Positions 17,049 to 26,800 of a stretch of 35,783 bases of DNA are shown here, piece by piece. Source of the DNA: Bradyrhizobium uaiense (GTDB taxonomy: Bacteria; Pseudomonadota; Alphaproteobacteria; Rhizobiales; Xanthobacteraceae); assembly GCF_010811875.1 (NCBI RefSeq), contig NZ_VKHP01000073.1, forward strand, positions 1 through 35,783, written 5' to 3'. The number at the start of each line of letters is the position of its first letter. Positions within the stretch are counted from its first letter, which is position 1. The position numbers and the translations under genes are program-made. The notes beneath the pieces were generated by a model. The model was given only the letters and a program-made list of their open reading frames with translations. It ran no database searches and was not told where the DNA came from.

Positions 17049-17473
17049 CTGGACGCCAATCCAGACATCGATGCCTGGGTCTGGTGAAATAGTGGCGCCA
17101 GCGACCCAGCCGAGACCGTGCGGAACAGAAACTCGGTGTGGATCGGATGTTTTTCAATCTCTTCCGGGGTTACTAGATGACGATCCGTAACTGCTTCCGT
17201 GCCCCTTACATATCCCTGCTCGACGGCTCTGACGGCACGGATATCGTGGCGCCACCACTTCTCTTGGTAAGCGTCGTGGAGTGCGCTGAGCTTGGGGGAA
17301 ACGATTGTTCCAAAGCTGCCGTCGTCGCGACGCCACATCAATACGGTGCCGACTGCGCCGAAGACATCGGCAATAGCCTGGAGCGCAAGCGGCCAGTTGG
17401 ATCGACGCGGCGCCGAATTGTAAATAGCCTCAATCGCCGCAATGAAGCGGGCATTCTCCGTCCCGTTACTCAT
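17049..17473 (-). pseudogene. LuxR-family regulator, N-terminal fragment (truncated and frameshifted)
   Basis: Starts with ATG at 17473 and reads MSNGTENARFIAAIEAIYNS, then PLALQAIADVFGAVGTVLMW and VTPEEIEKHPIHTEFLF, the N-terminal half of the same kind of regulator as the gene upstream. Near 17119-17124 the frame slips: one frame gives nonsense, while the other continues HGLGWVAGATISPDPGIDVW and GVQRAN, as expected. The gene is then cut at 17048 by the recombinase relic and has lost its helix-turn-helix. Its start overlaps the stop of the upstream LuxR gene by eight bases, so the two were a tandem, coupled pair. Confidence 0.8.
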
Positions 17474-18600
17474 GTAGAAAATCCGTTCGCCTATTGCCGC
17501 CTAAGGCAGTGCCAACAAGTATGCTGACGAGTTCAGCCTGCCTGGAAACGCCCGTCTTACTGAAGACAGACTTCAATTGCTGCCGAACCGTGCCGACGGT
17601 CACACCCGCGCCTGTCGCTATGTCATCGACGGTTTTGCCGCCGGCAATCCAGCGCGCAACGTTTGCTTCCGCCGGCGTCAGATCAAACAAACCCTGAATT
17701 ATCTGAACAGGTGCAAGCTTCGGTTGCGAAACAGTCGTGAGGATGAGGATGCAAGACGCTGCGAAGATGTCATTTGCAACGCCTCGCACTGGCACGACAT
17801 GCACAATGGAGGCCAGAGACTCCTCGGTCGCAGCTATCGGAATAGATCGCACCTGACCGGCTGATTGACCGTCGACCTGCTGCAACGCTAGCGCAAGCAA
17901 GCTATCGGCCCGCTTATCGACCAGAGCGATCCGAACCCTCCGATCTTGGACGACACGAGGCACAAGGTCGTCGAACAGCTGGTTGGCAGCTAGCAGCCGA
18001 TGGGAGCGTGAGAGAACCGCAGCTGGTAAGCCGATGAGCCCTAGAACTTCGGCCGCGGCTCGCGCTCGCTCAAGACCCAATCGCCCTGAAATGAGCGCTG
18101 CCCGGGCTAGATGCGCTCTTAGCGGGTCAAGCGCGGCAACAGTTTCGTTGGAAACCGGCCCATCCTCAAACCGGCGCTCCCAACTGAAAACAACAAGATC
18201 TTCAGTCGGCGCCTGAATCACCGTGCCAAAGCACCACCCTCCGCCTTTGCTCCGGAGGTATTGATAAAAAGGATCACGGTCCATCTCCTCAGGGGTGAAC
18301 AGCTGATGGTCGGAAACAAACCCGTTGTGAGCTCTGGCGAATGCTCGCTCAGGGCGTGGGTTGTACGGCTCCAGCCCTCTTTCGACGAATTCCGCGTACA
18401 AGGGCCGCATGATGGATGAGCCAGCCCAGGCAGTGTGTTGAGAATTGGCTGTAAACAGCAGGCCGCCAATGGAGCCGAATTGCCGTGCAATCCGATCAAG
18501 AACGCCGTCCCAAAGCTCTGGTACAGCCGCAGCCTCAAAGCTCTGGTACAGCCGCAGCCTCGTAGATTCGATCGATTAGGTCGTCTGTAACGTCGAACAC
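17466..18600 (-). pseudogene. LuxR-family regulator disrupted by a 25-bp tandem duplication
   Basis: From the GTG at 18600 (GAGGGG six bases upstream) the protein starts VFDVTDDLIDRIYEAAAVPE and meets a TGA exactly where a perfect 25-bp tandem duplication begins. If one repeat unit is removed, the frame runs on through WDGVLDRIARQFGSIGGLLF to MRPLYAEFVERGLEPYNPRP and to the end. The C-terminus has a clear LuxR helix-turn-helix: LTPAEANVARWIAGGKTVDD, then GVTVGTVRQQLKSVFSKTGV. An internal ATG at 18410 leaves 314 codons open with the DNA-binding domain, so a shortened protein might still be made. The ligand or signal is unknown. Confidence 0.85.
18511..18560. repeat. Perfect 25-bp tandem duplication inside a luxR-type gene
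   Basis: Positions 18511-18535 and 18536-18560 are identical, each beginning CAAAGCTCTGG and ending CGCAGCCT. Since 25 is not a multiple of three, the extra unit shifts the reading frame and places a stop at the junction. Loss of one unit would restore the gene. Confidence 0.97.
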
Positions 18601-20385
18601 GTAATGCCCCTCGTTCCGCAAAGGGATATGACAACCGGCATGTAACAGGCGCAAGAATTCGAAGATGATGCTTTGTTGCGTATTCTGGAGCTTTGCGGCC
18701 TGCAGCCTCGCGCTGTTCGTCGGTCACGACCTGATACTTTCATGGTTCGTTCTGCCATCACGCTACTAGGAAGGACTTCCATCAGCTTCGCGTCGAGCCG
18801 GTAGCCGGATTTGCTCGTTCACTCGCAGCTGAGCAGTGCGCGTGAGATACATAACGAGCGAGCTGTCTCGTTTCTCATCTGAAGTGTGTCGGCGCGGCCT
18901 CATATTGGTGCGCTTCGTACAAAGGAGCTCGTCAGTTCGCGACGCTCCGTTGCAGCGCTGCTGTGACGACCCTCAACGGGATGGATGTTACGAGATCCGC
19001 CGAGGTGACCAGAGACGAATAAGCGCCCGCGATAGCAGGTGCGCTGACCACAGCGAGGCTTCAAACTAATCGATATAGGGCCCTTCACGCTTAAATCCTG
19101 CGTGTGCGCGACCGCTTCGCTGGACTCTCATCGCCGCCGCCTGACTGTGTCATCCAAGTGGCCGGAGCAGTGAAGATATCGCAGTTGACATCGAAGGATG
19201 GCGCGGTGTGATCAAGCCCGACTCGGATCAGGTGCCGGGCTCGTTCTGCGGACGAGGAGCGAGATTGATACCCTATTTGGTATAAGACGACGCTACGCGC
19301 TTCTTTTAAGAAGCATTGTCTCCGCGGAGGAGGGCGGCAATCCAATGAGAGGCGGATAGGGGCAGTGCCGTGATCATGAAGTACATGAGATGGGCTGCGT
19401 TTCTCGCAGGCTGTCAGCAGAAGGGACGTCAGGCGTCGAATGACATGATTGAATCACCGCTGAGAAATATCGTGGTGTGGGATCACGGTCATCTTCGTCC
19501 TGCAAGACCTGACGAATACAAATAGAGAATGAGAGTGCTTTGGAAAGATTGAGAGAGGAGAGGAAGACCAGAGTCGCCCACCTTAGCAACAAGCCATGCC
19601 GGCCGCCGATGATTCAGCCATGCGACGTCTCCCATATGGTAGATGCGGCGACTGCTCTAAACGATCCACTCTCTGAAGACATCTTCTGCGATCAGCACAT
19701 TGCATTTTTTGCGCTGGGCAGATTAGAGGAAGCAAAGCCGATTTGTATTGCGCGTGGTCGCTTCACACCGAGCGCCCTGAAGGGAATGCCCGACGAGCTT
19801 TATTGATGGGAATTGCAACGACGAAGTGCTTGTACATTTCAAGTCTCCTCGAAATCTCCTGCAGGCCTCGCAGCTCCGCTCGCATCACTGGCCCCAGGAG
19901 AAAAGCGACTTTCGAGATCAAAAGTCGCCTCCCATTTGGAATATGCAGCGATTGCGATGATGCCTGTTGTTGGTGGGTGGTTGTGCAAGACGGCTTCAGT
20001 GGGCACATCTACACGCGGTGCGCCTGGTTGCGTCCGTTTCGTACAGAGCTTGCGCGCCGAATCAGAGAATGTCCCCTGCAGTTCACTGAGATGGAGTGAG
20101 GCGTCAGCCTGATGCGCCTCGCGCAACAGAGTCAGGAAAGACAGCAGGACAGAACAGCGGCCGCCGTTGAGTTCCGCTGATGACGCGTTTCTTTTTTGCG
20201 GATGATTAGGAGCAGACAACTGCCGGCACCATAGGTCGCAAGATAAGATTTCATTCGCATGACGCAAAAAGTGAAAACGCGCTGAAGCGCCTTCGTCGAT
20301 CGTTGTGCCAAACTCACGTGATCGTCAGCGAAATGTTGTTCTAGCAGGGATTGAATATCGTTCTCCGATCGAATACAGAAATCAC
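18601..20385. other. Long interval without a confident gene
   Basis: Nearly 1.8 kb between the LuxR gene and the tRNA. All frames are short. A 49-codon frame (19376-19525, ending VVWDHGHLRPARPDEYK) and an 88-codon frame (19540-19806) are the only plus-strand candidates with protein-like composition, and neither has a family I recognise. A similar short motif, CVRFVQ or LVRFVQ, is encoded near 18905 and 20030, which may mean two relics of one gene. No transposase, no repeat array and no CRISPR were seen. Confidence 0.4.
19540..19806 (+). CDS. Hypothetical small protein (weak)
   Basis: An 88-codon frame with a TTG start and no clear ribosome binding site. The second half (DPLSEDIFCDQHIAFFALGR, then LEEAKPICIARGRFTPSALK) looks protein-like, but I recognise no domain. 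It could equally be the remnant of a longer gene. It lies 14 bases after the 49-codon frame 19376-19525. Confidence 0.2.
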   Translation: MERLREERKTRVAHLSNKPCRPPMIQPCDVSHMVDAATALNDPLSEDIFCDQHIAFFALGRLEEAKPICIARGRFTPSALKGMPDELY

Positions 20386-20459
20386 GGGCGGGTAGCTCGG
20401 TTGGTAGAGCAGCTGACGCTTAATCAGCAGGGTCATAGGTTCGAATCCTATCCCGCTCA
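20386..20459 (+). tRNA. tRNA-Lys(CTT)-like gene with atypical conserved positions
   Basis: A full cloverleaf can be drawn: acceptor GGGCGGG (20386-20392) with CCCGCTC (20452-20458), D stem GCTC/GAGC, anticodon stem GCTGA/TCAGC and T arm ATAGG-TTCGAAT-CCTAT. The anticodon loop CGCTTAA gives CTT (Lys). Two near-invariant bases are changed: position 33 is G instead of U, and position 14 is G instead of A. The variable loop has six bases where five are usual, and CCA is not encoded (CCT follows). It may be a degenerate tRNA or integration-site relic; it is not certain to be functional. Confidence 0.75.
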
Positions 20460-20478
20460 CCTCTCTGGAGGTCGGCAT

Positions 20479-20505
20479 CGAAAGCGCGGTCGTCGAACGC
20501 TTTCG
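20479..20505 (+). terminator. Hairpin after the tRNA-like gene
   Basis: CGAAAGCG (20479-20486) and CGCTTTCG (20498-20505) form an 8-bp perfect stem with an 11-base loop about 20 bases after the tRNA. There is no T run after it, so a terminator or processing role is only a suggestion. Confidence 0.25.
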
Positions 20506-20749
20506 GAAAACGCAAGTGGCAAGCGAGAAACTCGAGAGACTGCACAAAGGCTTCCGCGCCTTGAGCGAGTTCCTCCACGCTCCTGGTCAAATTTGTGATC
20601 TCGACTCCTCACTTCACAATGCTGCTGCGACAAACCAAACAGCATTACGTCTTGAAGGCGACATAATCAGAACATACCTTAAAGTAGCACTCTATACATA
20701 ATGCCACTTGTAGTGTGGCGCCGTAACGACATGACTGGGAGCAAGGAAG

Positions 20750-23731
20750 ATGAATCCCTTTCTAAGGCTCGAGGCACCAGGTCGAGCGGCGAACGCGGTG
20801 GCTCACGACGAAGCGGAAGGCCCAGTCACCGTCCGGGACCTCGGCAAGCTTCTCACCGAGGCGGGGCTGACGTGGGACGCCTTCACCAACGCCGTATGGG
20901 ATCTGGGTGTAGCAGACGCGGGCAATCTGCTCCGTTATCTCGATGCTGCAGTCTTCAAAGTAAGCGCGACACCTGAAGCACTGCGCTTCCATCTTCGCTT
21001 CCTCAGATCTGCGCCTCCTGCCGACTATCCTATTTGGGAGGACATTGTTCGCTCCATTCTCGACGATCGTCCGCTCTCGAACTCTTCCGAGCACTTTCTG
21101 CAGAGCGAGGGCATCGATCGCCTATGGCGTCTGATGCTCGCGAGTGTGCGACAGGAGAAGATCACCGAGCCTGACGGCAGGCCCGATGCGCGTCTGCTTG
21201 TTCAATCGCTTTTTAGGTTCCTCGAGCTCGCTGACGCGCTGGTCGCGGACGATCCGAATATTCCTGTCGTACTCGATGCCGTGAACCGGTTCGGCAGTCT
21301 GCAGCAATATTTCAGCAAGCACGATGTTCCGCACCCGGCGATCCGGGCATTGGCGAGCGCCGGCTTTGATGCGAATTACCTCGTCTTCGGAAGTCAGAAC
21401 GTGCTCTCCCGCAGCAGAGAGGATCAGCCAGAAAGGCGAACCGCATCGGGCAGTGGACTCGACGAGCTGATCACGACGATCGTCGGCACCGAGCAGGCGG
21501 CGCCCCAGATTGAGCTTGGCATCGACCGGTTCAAGTTCCTGAATGAGCTGGCGGACGACCGGGAGATGGTGAAGACCGAGAACAGCCTGCCCGCGGCGCG
21601 GCGTCTGGCGGCGCGCTTGATTCCGCTCCTGCGGGCGCGAAAACTGGTTTTGCAAAGGCTCCGGTTGCTGGTGCCGGCAAGCACGCTGGACGAATATATT
21701 CACCGTATCGAGCGATACGCGAAGGTGTCCGACGCGGAGAAGGCGCGAGCTCTCGAAAAGATCACCGCCCGCCGAAGCACCAAAAACGTCCCTGAGCTGT
21801 TTTTTGACGATACGCGGCTCGGGTCCTGGCTCTTCAAGCCTGAAGGTATCGTTCATGGTGAGATCTGCCGGATTCTGTTGGATCCCGCCGTACCCCTGCT
21901 GGAGATCTGGCAGGAGCCGTACTCCGAGTTCATGGCGGCAATTCCTCTCTATCCCGGTTTCAATGCGAACCGGCAACGATGCATCCTGGTCGAGACCTAT
22001 CACTTCGATGACCGGATTTTCGATCTGCTCGGTCGCCAGGAAACGCTGAGCTTCATGCTTGACGCGCTGTTGTTCGACGCGTTCCTCGGCCAGGCGGAGA
22101 AATTGGTGGTCTTCGCCGCTCCCTGGGGGCGATCAGCCATCTTTGCCAATTACGTTGCCGAGCTGGCTAAGCAAAACGAAGCTATCCACTATTTCGAAAG
22201 CTATGAGTTCGAATCTGTCGATCCGGGCGCAAGCGCCCTGCAGAACTCGCTGACGGGGCAATTTCACTATACGGAGTCGCTCGGTTACAACCGGCCGCTG
22301 AAAGGTGTAATCGATTTCGGCTTCAATCTGGTCGGCCACCAGACCATCGACAAGCTGACGAGCGGCGGGCGCGGTGTCTTCGAAATCGACATCCAGGCTT
22401 TTCTGGGAGCGCGCCATCTGCTGGACTCGATTCCCAACAAGGAGAAGCCAGCCGTCGAGGGCACCGAGGCGGCCTTCTTCGACCGGCCCGCAGAACGGGA
22501 AGCCGAACTCACCCATCGGTCCCAAGAAAAGCTGCGGCAGGCGGAAGTTGCGCTCAGGTCAGTGCTTCCTGATGCGCATTTTGAGATCCATCGCGAGATC
22601 GATGATGCGACCAGTGCCGAACTGCTGGCGCTGCATCGGCACGCCTTTCCGGAATATGCTTTCGTCGATGAGCAGTACTACGCCGAACGAATGCGCCAAA
22701 GGGATGCGACGCTGTTTGTCGCGCGCAGCGGCGGCGCAATGGTGGGGATGACGCTGACGTTCCGCAGCGGCATACTGCCCAATGACGCTGTCTATATTGA
22801 TGAGCTTGCGGTTTGCTCAGACCAGCGGCAGAAGGGGCTTGGCTCTGCCCTCGTGGAGCTGGCTTTGCGCACTGCGTCTGTCCGTGGCACTCGGCAAGCT
22901 TGTCTGCTAACCCGGTTCGATCCCGCGGGATCGCCACTTATGAGATTCTACGAACGGCTGAACTTCCGGGCGGAGGCGGATTATCCGGACAGAGGCAGAC
23001 TGTTCCAGCGCTCGGTGTCATTGTTTGGGCGGGAGAATCGCGAAGCCATCGACGCAATCCTTGCGCGTCTCGATGCGCGGCTCAGCGCCAGCGTTCCGCA
23101 GCTGCGGATCGAGTGCTTCACGGCGATTACTCCGGGCTTGATCGAGATGATGCAATCGCTGGAAACGGTGTTTCCCGAGGACATTCGCTACAGCTGGGAT
23201 GAGTTCTCAGATCGGATGAGGTTCCGCGACGCCTACGTGCTGGTCGTCAAAAGCGGTGATGGCCCGATTGGATTTACGCTCTGCTACCATGATCCAATTC
23301 TTCCGGACCATGTCATGTTTGGCGATGTGCTGGCGGTCAAGCAGGAGTGGCAGCACAAGCGCATCGGCGTGGAATTGGTCAAGACGGTGCTCGAGATCCC
23401 GGCGCTTACGAACTACACCGACTTCCTGTTGTACTGCACCGAACCCACCAAGGACGGAAAATCCCTTGTGCAGTACTACAGGTACTTCGGCGGCAGGGTC
23501 ATTGATGTCGCAGACAAAGTGCGAATGCTGATTCCGCTGCGGGCAAACCGCGCAGGATCGAGGAGGTCCGTTCTACCATCGCCAGGACAGAACAACGCTT
23601 GCGGGACCGCGGCATGCGCGTTGCGGCTCGATGTGAAAAGAGCGCGGCCGCCAGGATCGCGCTACCCGCTGACCAAGGTGCGGGCCAGCCGCGGACGTTC
23701 GATTGCCGTTTCTAACGACCGGCGATCGTAA
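20750..23731 (+). CDS. Large protein with unknown N-terminal region and tandem GNAT acetyltransferase domains (paralogue 1)
   Basis: 993 residues; AAGGA lies just before the ATG. Residues 1-340 are helical and unrecognised. About 345-560 is a block shared with the next gene (LFKPEGIVHGEICRILLDP, AAPWG near 457, HYTESLGY near 506, then GGRGVFEIDI). Residues 605-760 form a GNAT domain with the acetyl-CoA loop VYIDELAVCSDQRQKGLGSA. A second GNAT-like domain (about 780-925) has a weaker loop, AVKQEWQHKRIGVELV. GNAT enzymes transfer acyl groups from acyl-CoA to amines; the substrate here is unknown. After LIPLRAN (about 928) similarity to paralogue 2 stops, and the last 65 residues are basic and low-complexity; a shifted frame there gives a helix-like sequence (RRIEEVRSTIARTEQRLRDR), so a late frameshift is possible. 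It is the first gene of the cassette. Confidence 0.7.
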   Translation: MNPFLRLEAPGRAANAVAHDEAEGPVTVRDLGKLLTEAGLTWDAFTNAVWDLGVADAGNLLRYLDAAVFKVSATPEALRFHLRFLRSAPPADYPIWEDIVRSILDDRPLSNSSEHFLQSEGIDRLWRLMLASVRQEKITEPDGRPDARLLVQSLFRFLELADALVADDPNIPVVLDAVNRFGSLQQYFSKHDVPHPAIRALASAGFDANYLVFGSQNVLSRSREDQPERRTASGSGLDELITTIVGTEQAAPQIELGIDRFKFLNELADDREMVKTENSLPAARRLAARLIPLLRARKLVLQRLRLLVPASTLDEYIHRIERYAKVSDAEKARALEKITARRSTKNVPELFFDDTRLGSWLFKPEGIVHGEICRILLDPAVPLLEIWQEPYSEFMAAIPLYPGFNANRQRCILVETYHFDDRIFDLLGRQETLSFMLDALLFDAFLGQAEKLVVFAAPWGRSAIFANYVAELAKQNEAIHYFESYEFESVDPGASALQNSLTGQFHYTESLGYNRPLKGVIDFGFNLVGHQTIDKLTSGGRGVFEIDIQAFLGARHLLDSIPNKEKPAVEGTEAAFFDRPAEREAELTHRSQEKLRQAEVALRSVLPDAHFEIHREIDDATSAELLALHRHAFPEYAFVDEQYYAERMRQRDATLFVARSGGAMVGMTLTFRSGILPNDAVYIDELAVCSDQRQKGLGSALVELALRTASVRGTRQACLLTRFDPAGSPLMRFYERLNFRAEADYPDRGRLFQRSVSLFGRENREAIDAILARLDARLSASVPQLRIECFTAITPGLIEMMQSLETVFPEDIRYSWDEFSDRMRFRDAYVLVVKSGDGPIGFTLCYHDPILPDHVMFGDVLAVKQEWQHKRIGVELVKTVLEIPALTNYTDFLLYCTEPTKDGKSLVQYYRYFGGRVIDVADKVRMLIPLRANRAGSRRSVLPSPGQNNACGTAACALRLDVKRARPPGSRYPLTKVRASRGRSIAVSNDRRS

Positions 23732-23821
23732 CGTCCGGTTGGGCGTGGCTCCTCGCGGCAGGCGAGGGCGTTGTCTAGGCGAAAGCGTACCGCACAGTTT
23801 TGAATCTAAGAGGGAAGTAAT

Positions 23822-26800
23822 ATGGGGGCCGCCTCGCTCACGGACCAAATCCTCGGAACTCCAGATTGGTCTCATTCGCTCGCCGCACCCGGTCTGGGTC
23901 GGAGCCCGTCCATGGGTTGGGCACATACCGCAGCGGGGCCGGATGCGACCCATCCTCATGCCTTCTCTATGTCCGGTCCGGCCGCGCCTTGGCTCAACGG
24001 GCAGCCGTTGCCCAGCCAGCAATGGTACAATGAGCAGTGGTCTAGCCAGACGCTGGGGGCGCAGAGCGCAGAGAAGACCATTCAGCCGTTCGCGAATGGC
24101 TCGATCTGGGATGTCGTGACGCGTCTTTCACAGCTCGGCGCGCCGGTCGATCGGCTTGTAACCTTCATCCTTGGGCTTGCCCCTCATTCCGTTGGCCCCT
24201 TCCTGCGTTACCTGCAGATGGCGGCTCTTGATGATGATGAGTTCAGTCATGAACGGTTAGCCGTTCACCTCGATATCGCGCTCGCCGTTCACCCTCGCCA
24301 CTATGAGCTGCTTCGCAGGTTCGTAAGCGAGGTGCGGCATCGAATGAAGCTGTCTCCGGAGGTCGCGCATTTCGTCGGTGATCGGGATCTTGAAAGCCGC
24401 TTGCATGGCTTTCTGGTGAGCAAGTTCGGATCGGTCCCACTGGCCCAGGTCGAGCCGCGCAAGCAGCGGACCGCTTTTTTGCGCTCGACCCTGAGGTTCC
24501 TGGAGAATTTCACGGCTCTTACGGCCGCGGACCCCAATCTCGCCGTCCTCTATCGCACCGTGAATCGCTTCGGAAGCATTCAGGCCTATTACGCAGAACA
24601 CGAGAGGCCGCGTCGTACCGTTCGGCGTCTCCTTGAGCTCGGTTTTGACGTCGATCACATCGTATTCAGCCGCGACGAATTGCTGTCGCTTGGCCCGGGC
24701 GAAGACGATCTTCGTAAGCCGTGGGCCGCTTGGCTGCGTGATACCATTCAGCGGTTGCTGGGCAGCCGTGATGAAGATCCCGAAATCGACCTCGGGCTCG
24801 ATCGCAAGAAATTCTTTGGCGTGATCAAGCAAGATTATCAGGCGCTGCTGAAGGATGAGGACGAAGCCTCCGGTTTGCGGCTGGTGAACCAACTTCTGTC
24901 CGCACTTGAAAGGCGACAGGAAGGCCTGCTCCGCAATGGAGATTTGATCAGCGAAACGTCGGTCAAGCAGATCATCCTCGAGCTTCAGGCCATCAAGAAG
25001 AAGATATCGGGCGATGCTGAGCATCTTCCGACGCAGCGCTTGGTTGCCATTCGCAGCCCGAAGCTGGTTCCTGAATTGCTTTTCGACAATACCCGCTTGT
25101 CCTGCTGCCTGTTCAAGCCGAATGGTCTGTTTCACGGCGAAATCTGCCGACTGATCCTAGATCCGGCAACCCCCATCATCGAGTTCTGGCTGGAGCCTTA
25201 CCCTGAGTTCCTGGGACTGGCGACGCTCTATCTCGGACTGAACGCGCGCGGCGAACGCACGATCCTGATGGATACGGTCGACTACAACGACCTGCTGCAC
25301 GATCTGCGGGGCTACAACGGCACGATGCGGTTCATGCTGGATGCCATTGTTGCCAATGCCCATCTGGCGAAGGCGAAGCGGGTCGCGATCATCGCAGCCC
25401 CCTGGGGAAAACCGCTTGGGTTCGCCAATTTCGTCAAGCAGATGGCCTCGCGCTCGGAGGCGATCAACTATCAAGAGAGCTACTATTTCGAGGCCGCTGA
25501 TCCGGCCGATGGAGCGCTCGACGAGTCGCTGGTCGGGCGGCACCATTATACCGAGGCGTATGGTTACGACAGTCCGCTGGCCGGTGTGATCGATTACTGC
25601 TTCAGCCTGGTGGGCTGGGGCACGGTCGAGAAGCTGTACACAGGTGGCCGCGGGGTCTACGAGATCGACGTCGAGCAATATCTGCTCGAGAACGAGACGC
25701 TGAAGAACAAGATAGGCAAATCTGGTGCGCCCGTTGTGCAGGCGCGGAAGGGCGAGATCTTCGCTCCACCCGCTCATCACGAAGACGAGCTGTCGTGGCG
25801 TCGCAACGATGCTATCGCCCGCGCAGAACAACGTATGTCGCGGCTGCTCGCTGATGTGCGGATCGAAAGGCTTAGGGATCCGTCGGGCGCGATCATCAGC
25901 GAGCTCATTGAGGTTGAGAACAGCGCGTTCCCGGAAGAGCTGAGATACGGCCGCGAGCACTTCGCCGATCGCCTGATCCTCAAGGACGCCGAGCTGCTCT
26001 TGGTCCGGCAACAGCAATCACTCGTCGGCTTTGCGTTGTCCTATGTTGCGCCCGCGATCTCATGGCAGGATGTCTTCCTCGACGATCTGGCGTTTCGCCC
26101 CGATTTGCGGTCAAAGGGCCTGGGTTCGGCGCTGGTGGCGCTACGGGCGGAGCTCAGCGCGATTTCCGGATATCGCGGATTGTACGTCACGGCGACCATC
26201 TCGCCCGAGCTTTCGCGCTTCTATGAGCGGCAGAACTTTCAACTGGTCGGCATGGTCCAGGGGGCTGGTCAAATCCTCTATCGGCCGCTCGGTCTATTGA
26301 GCTCGGGCGACGTTGAGGTCCTTCCGACGGTCCTGCGAGAGGCGGAGCGGCTTTTGCAGGCGCAGTTCAGCCGGCCAAGCGCGACGGTGCATTCGGCGCT
26401 GGATCAGGATCTGTTGCAGATTGCATTGGGTTTAGAGACGGCGTTTCCTGAAGATCTGCGGTACGACCAGGACGCTTTCCGCGAACGGATGGCTTGTCAG
26501 GATGCGCACTTGCTGGTCCTGCGGGAGCAGAATGAACCGATCGCGTGCTGCATGTGCTTCCGTGATCCCGACCTTCCTCGACATGCAGTCATGATCGACT
26601 CGCTGGCGGTCCGGCCCGAGCTACAGGGGCGAGGCATCGGCCGCGTCCTGCTAAAAACCCAGCTCACTATTCTTGCGTTGACCGGTTACACCGCGGCCAT
26701 GCTGACCTGCCGTAAGCGAAGCGTGAACGGCGTCGATCTGGTCGCGTTTTACCGCAGCGTCGGGGCAAAGGAGACCGGCCGCAGCGGTAACAACGTTCAA

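Noticed and set aside
20320..20350. tts-box-like sequence (ATCGTCAGCGAAATG) upstream of the tRNA
   Set aside because: Only the first half resembles a type III secretion promoter box; the second half and a downstream gene are missing.
20612..20630. TTGTGA ... TCACAA inverted repeat resembling a CRP site
   Set aside because: The half-sites are too far apart for a CRP/FNR-type operator.
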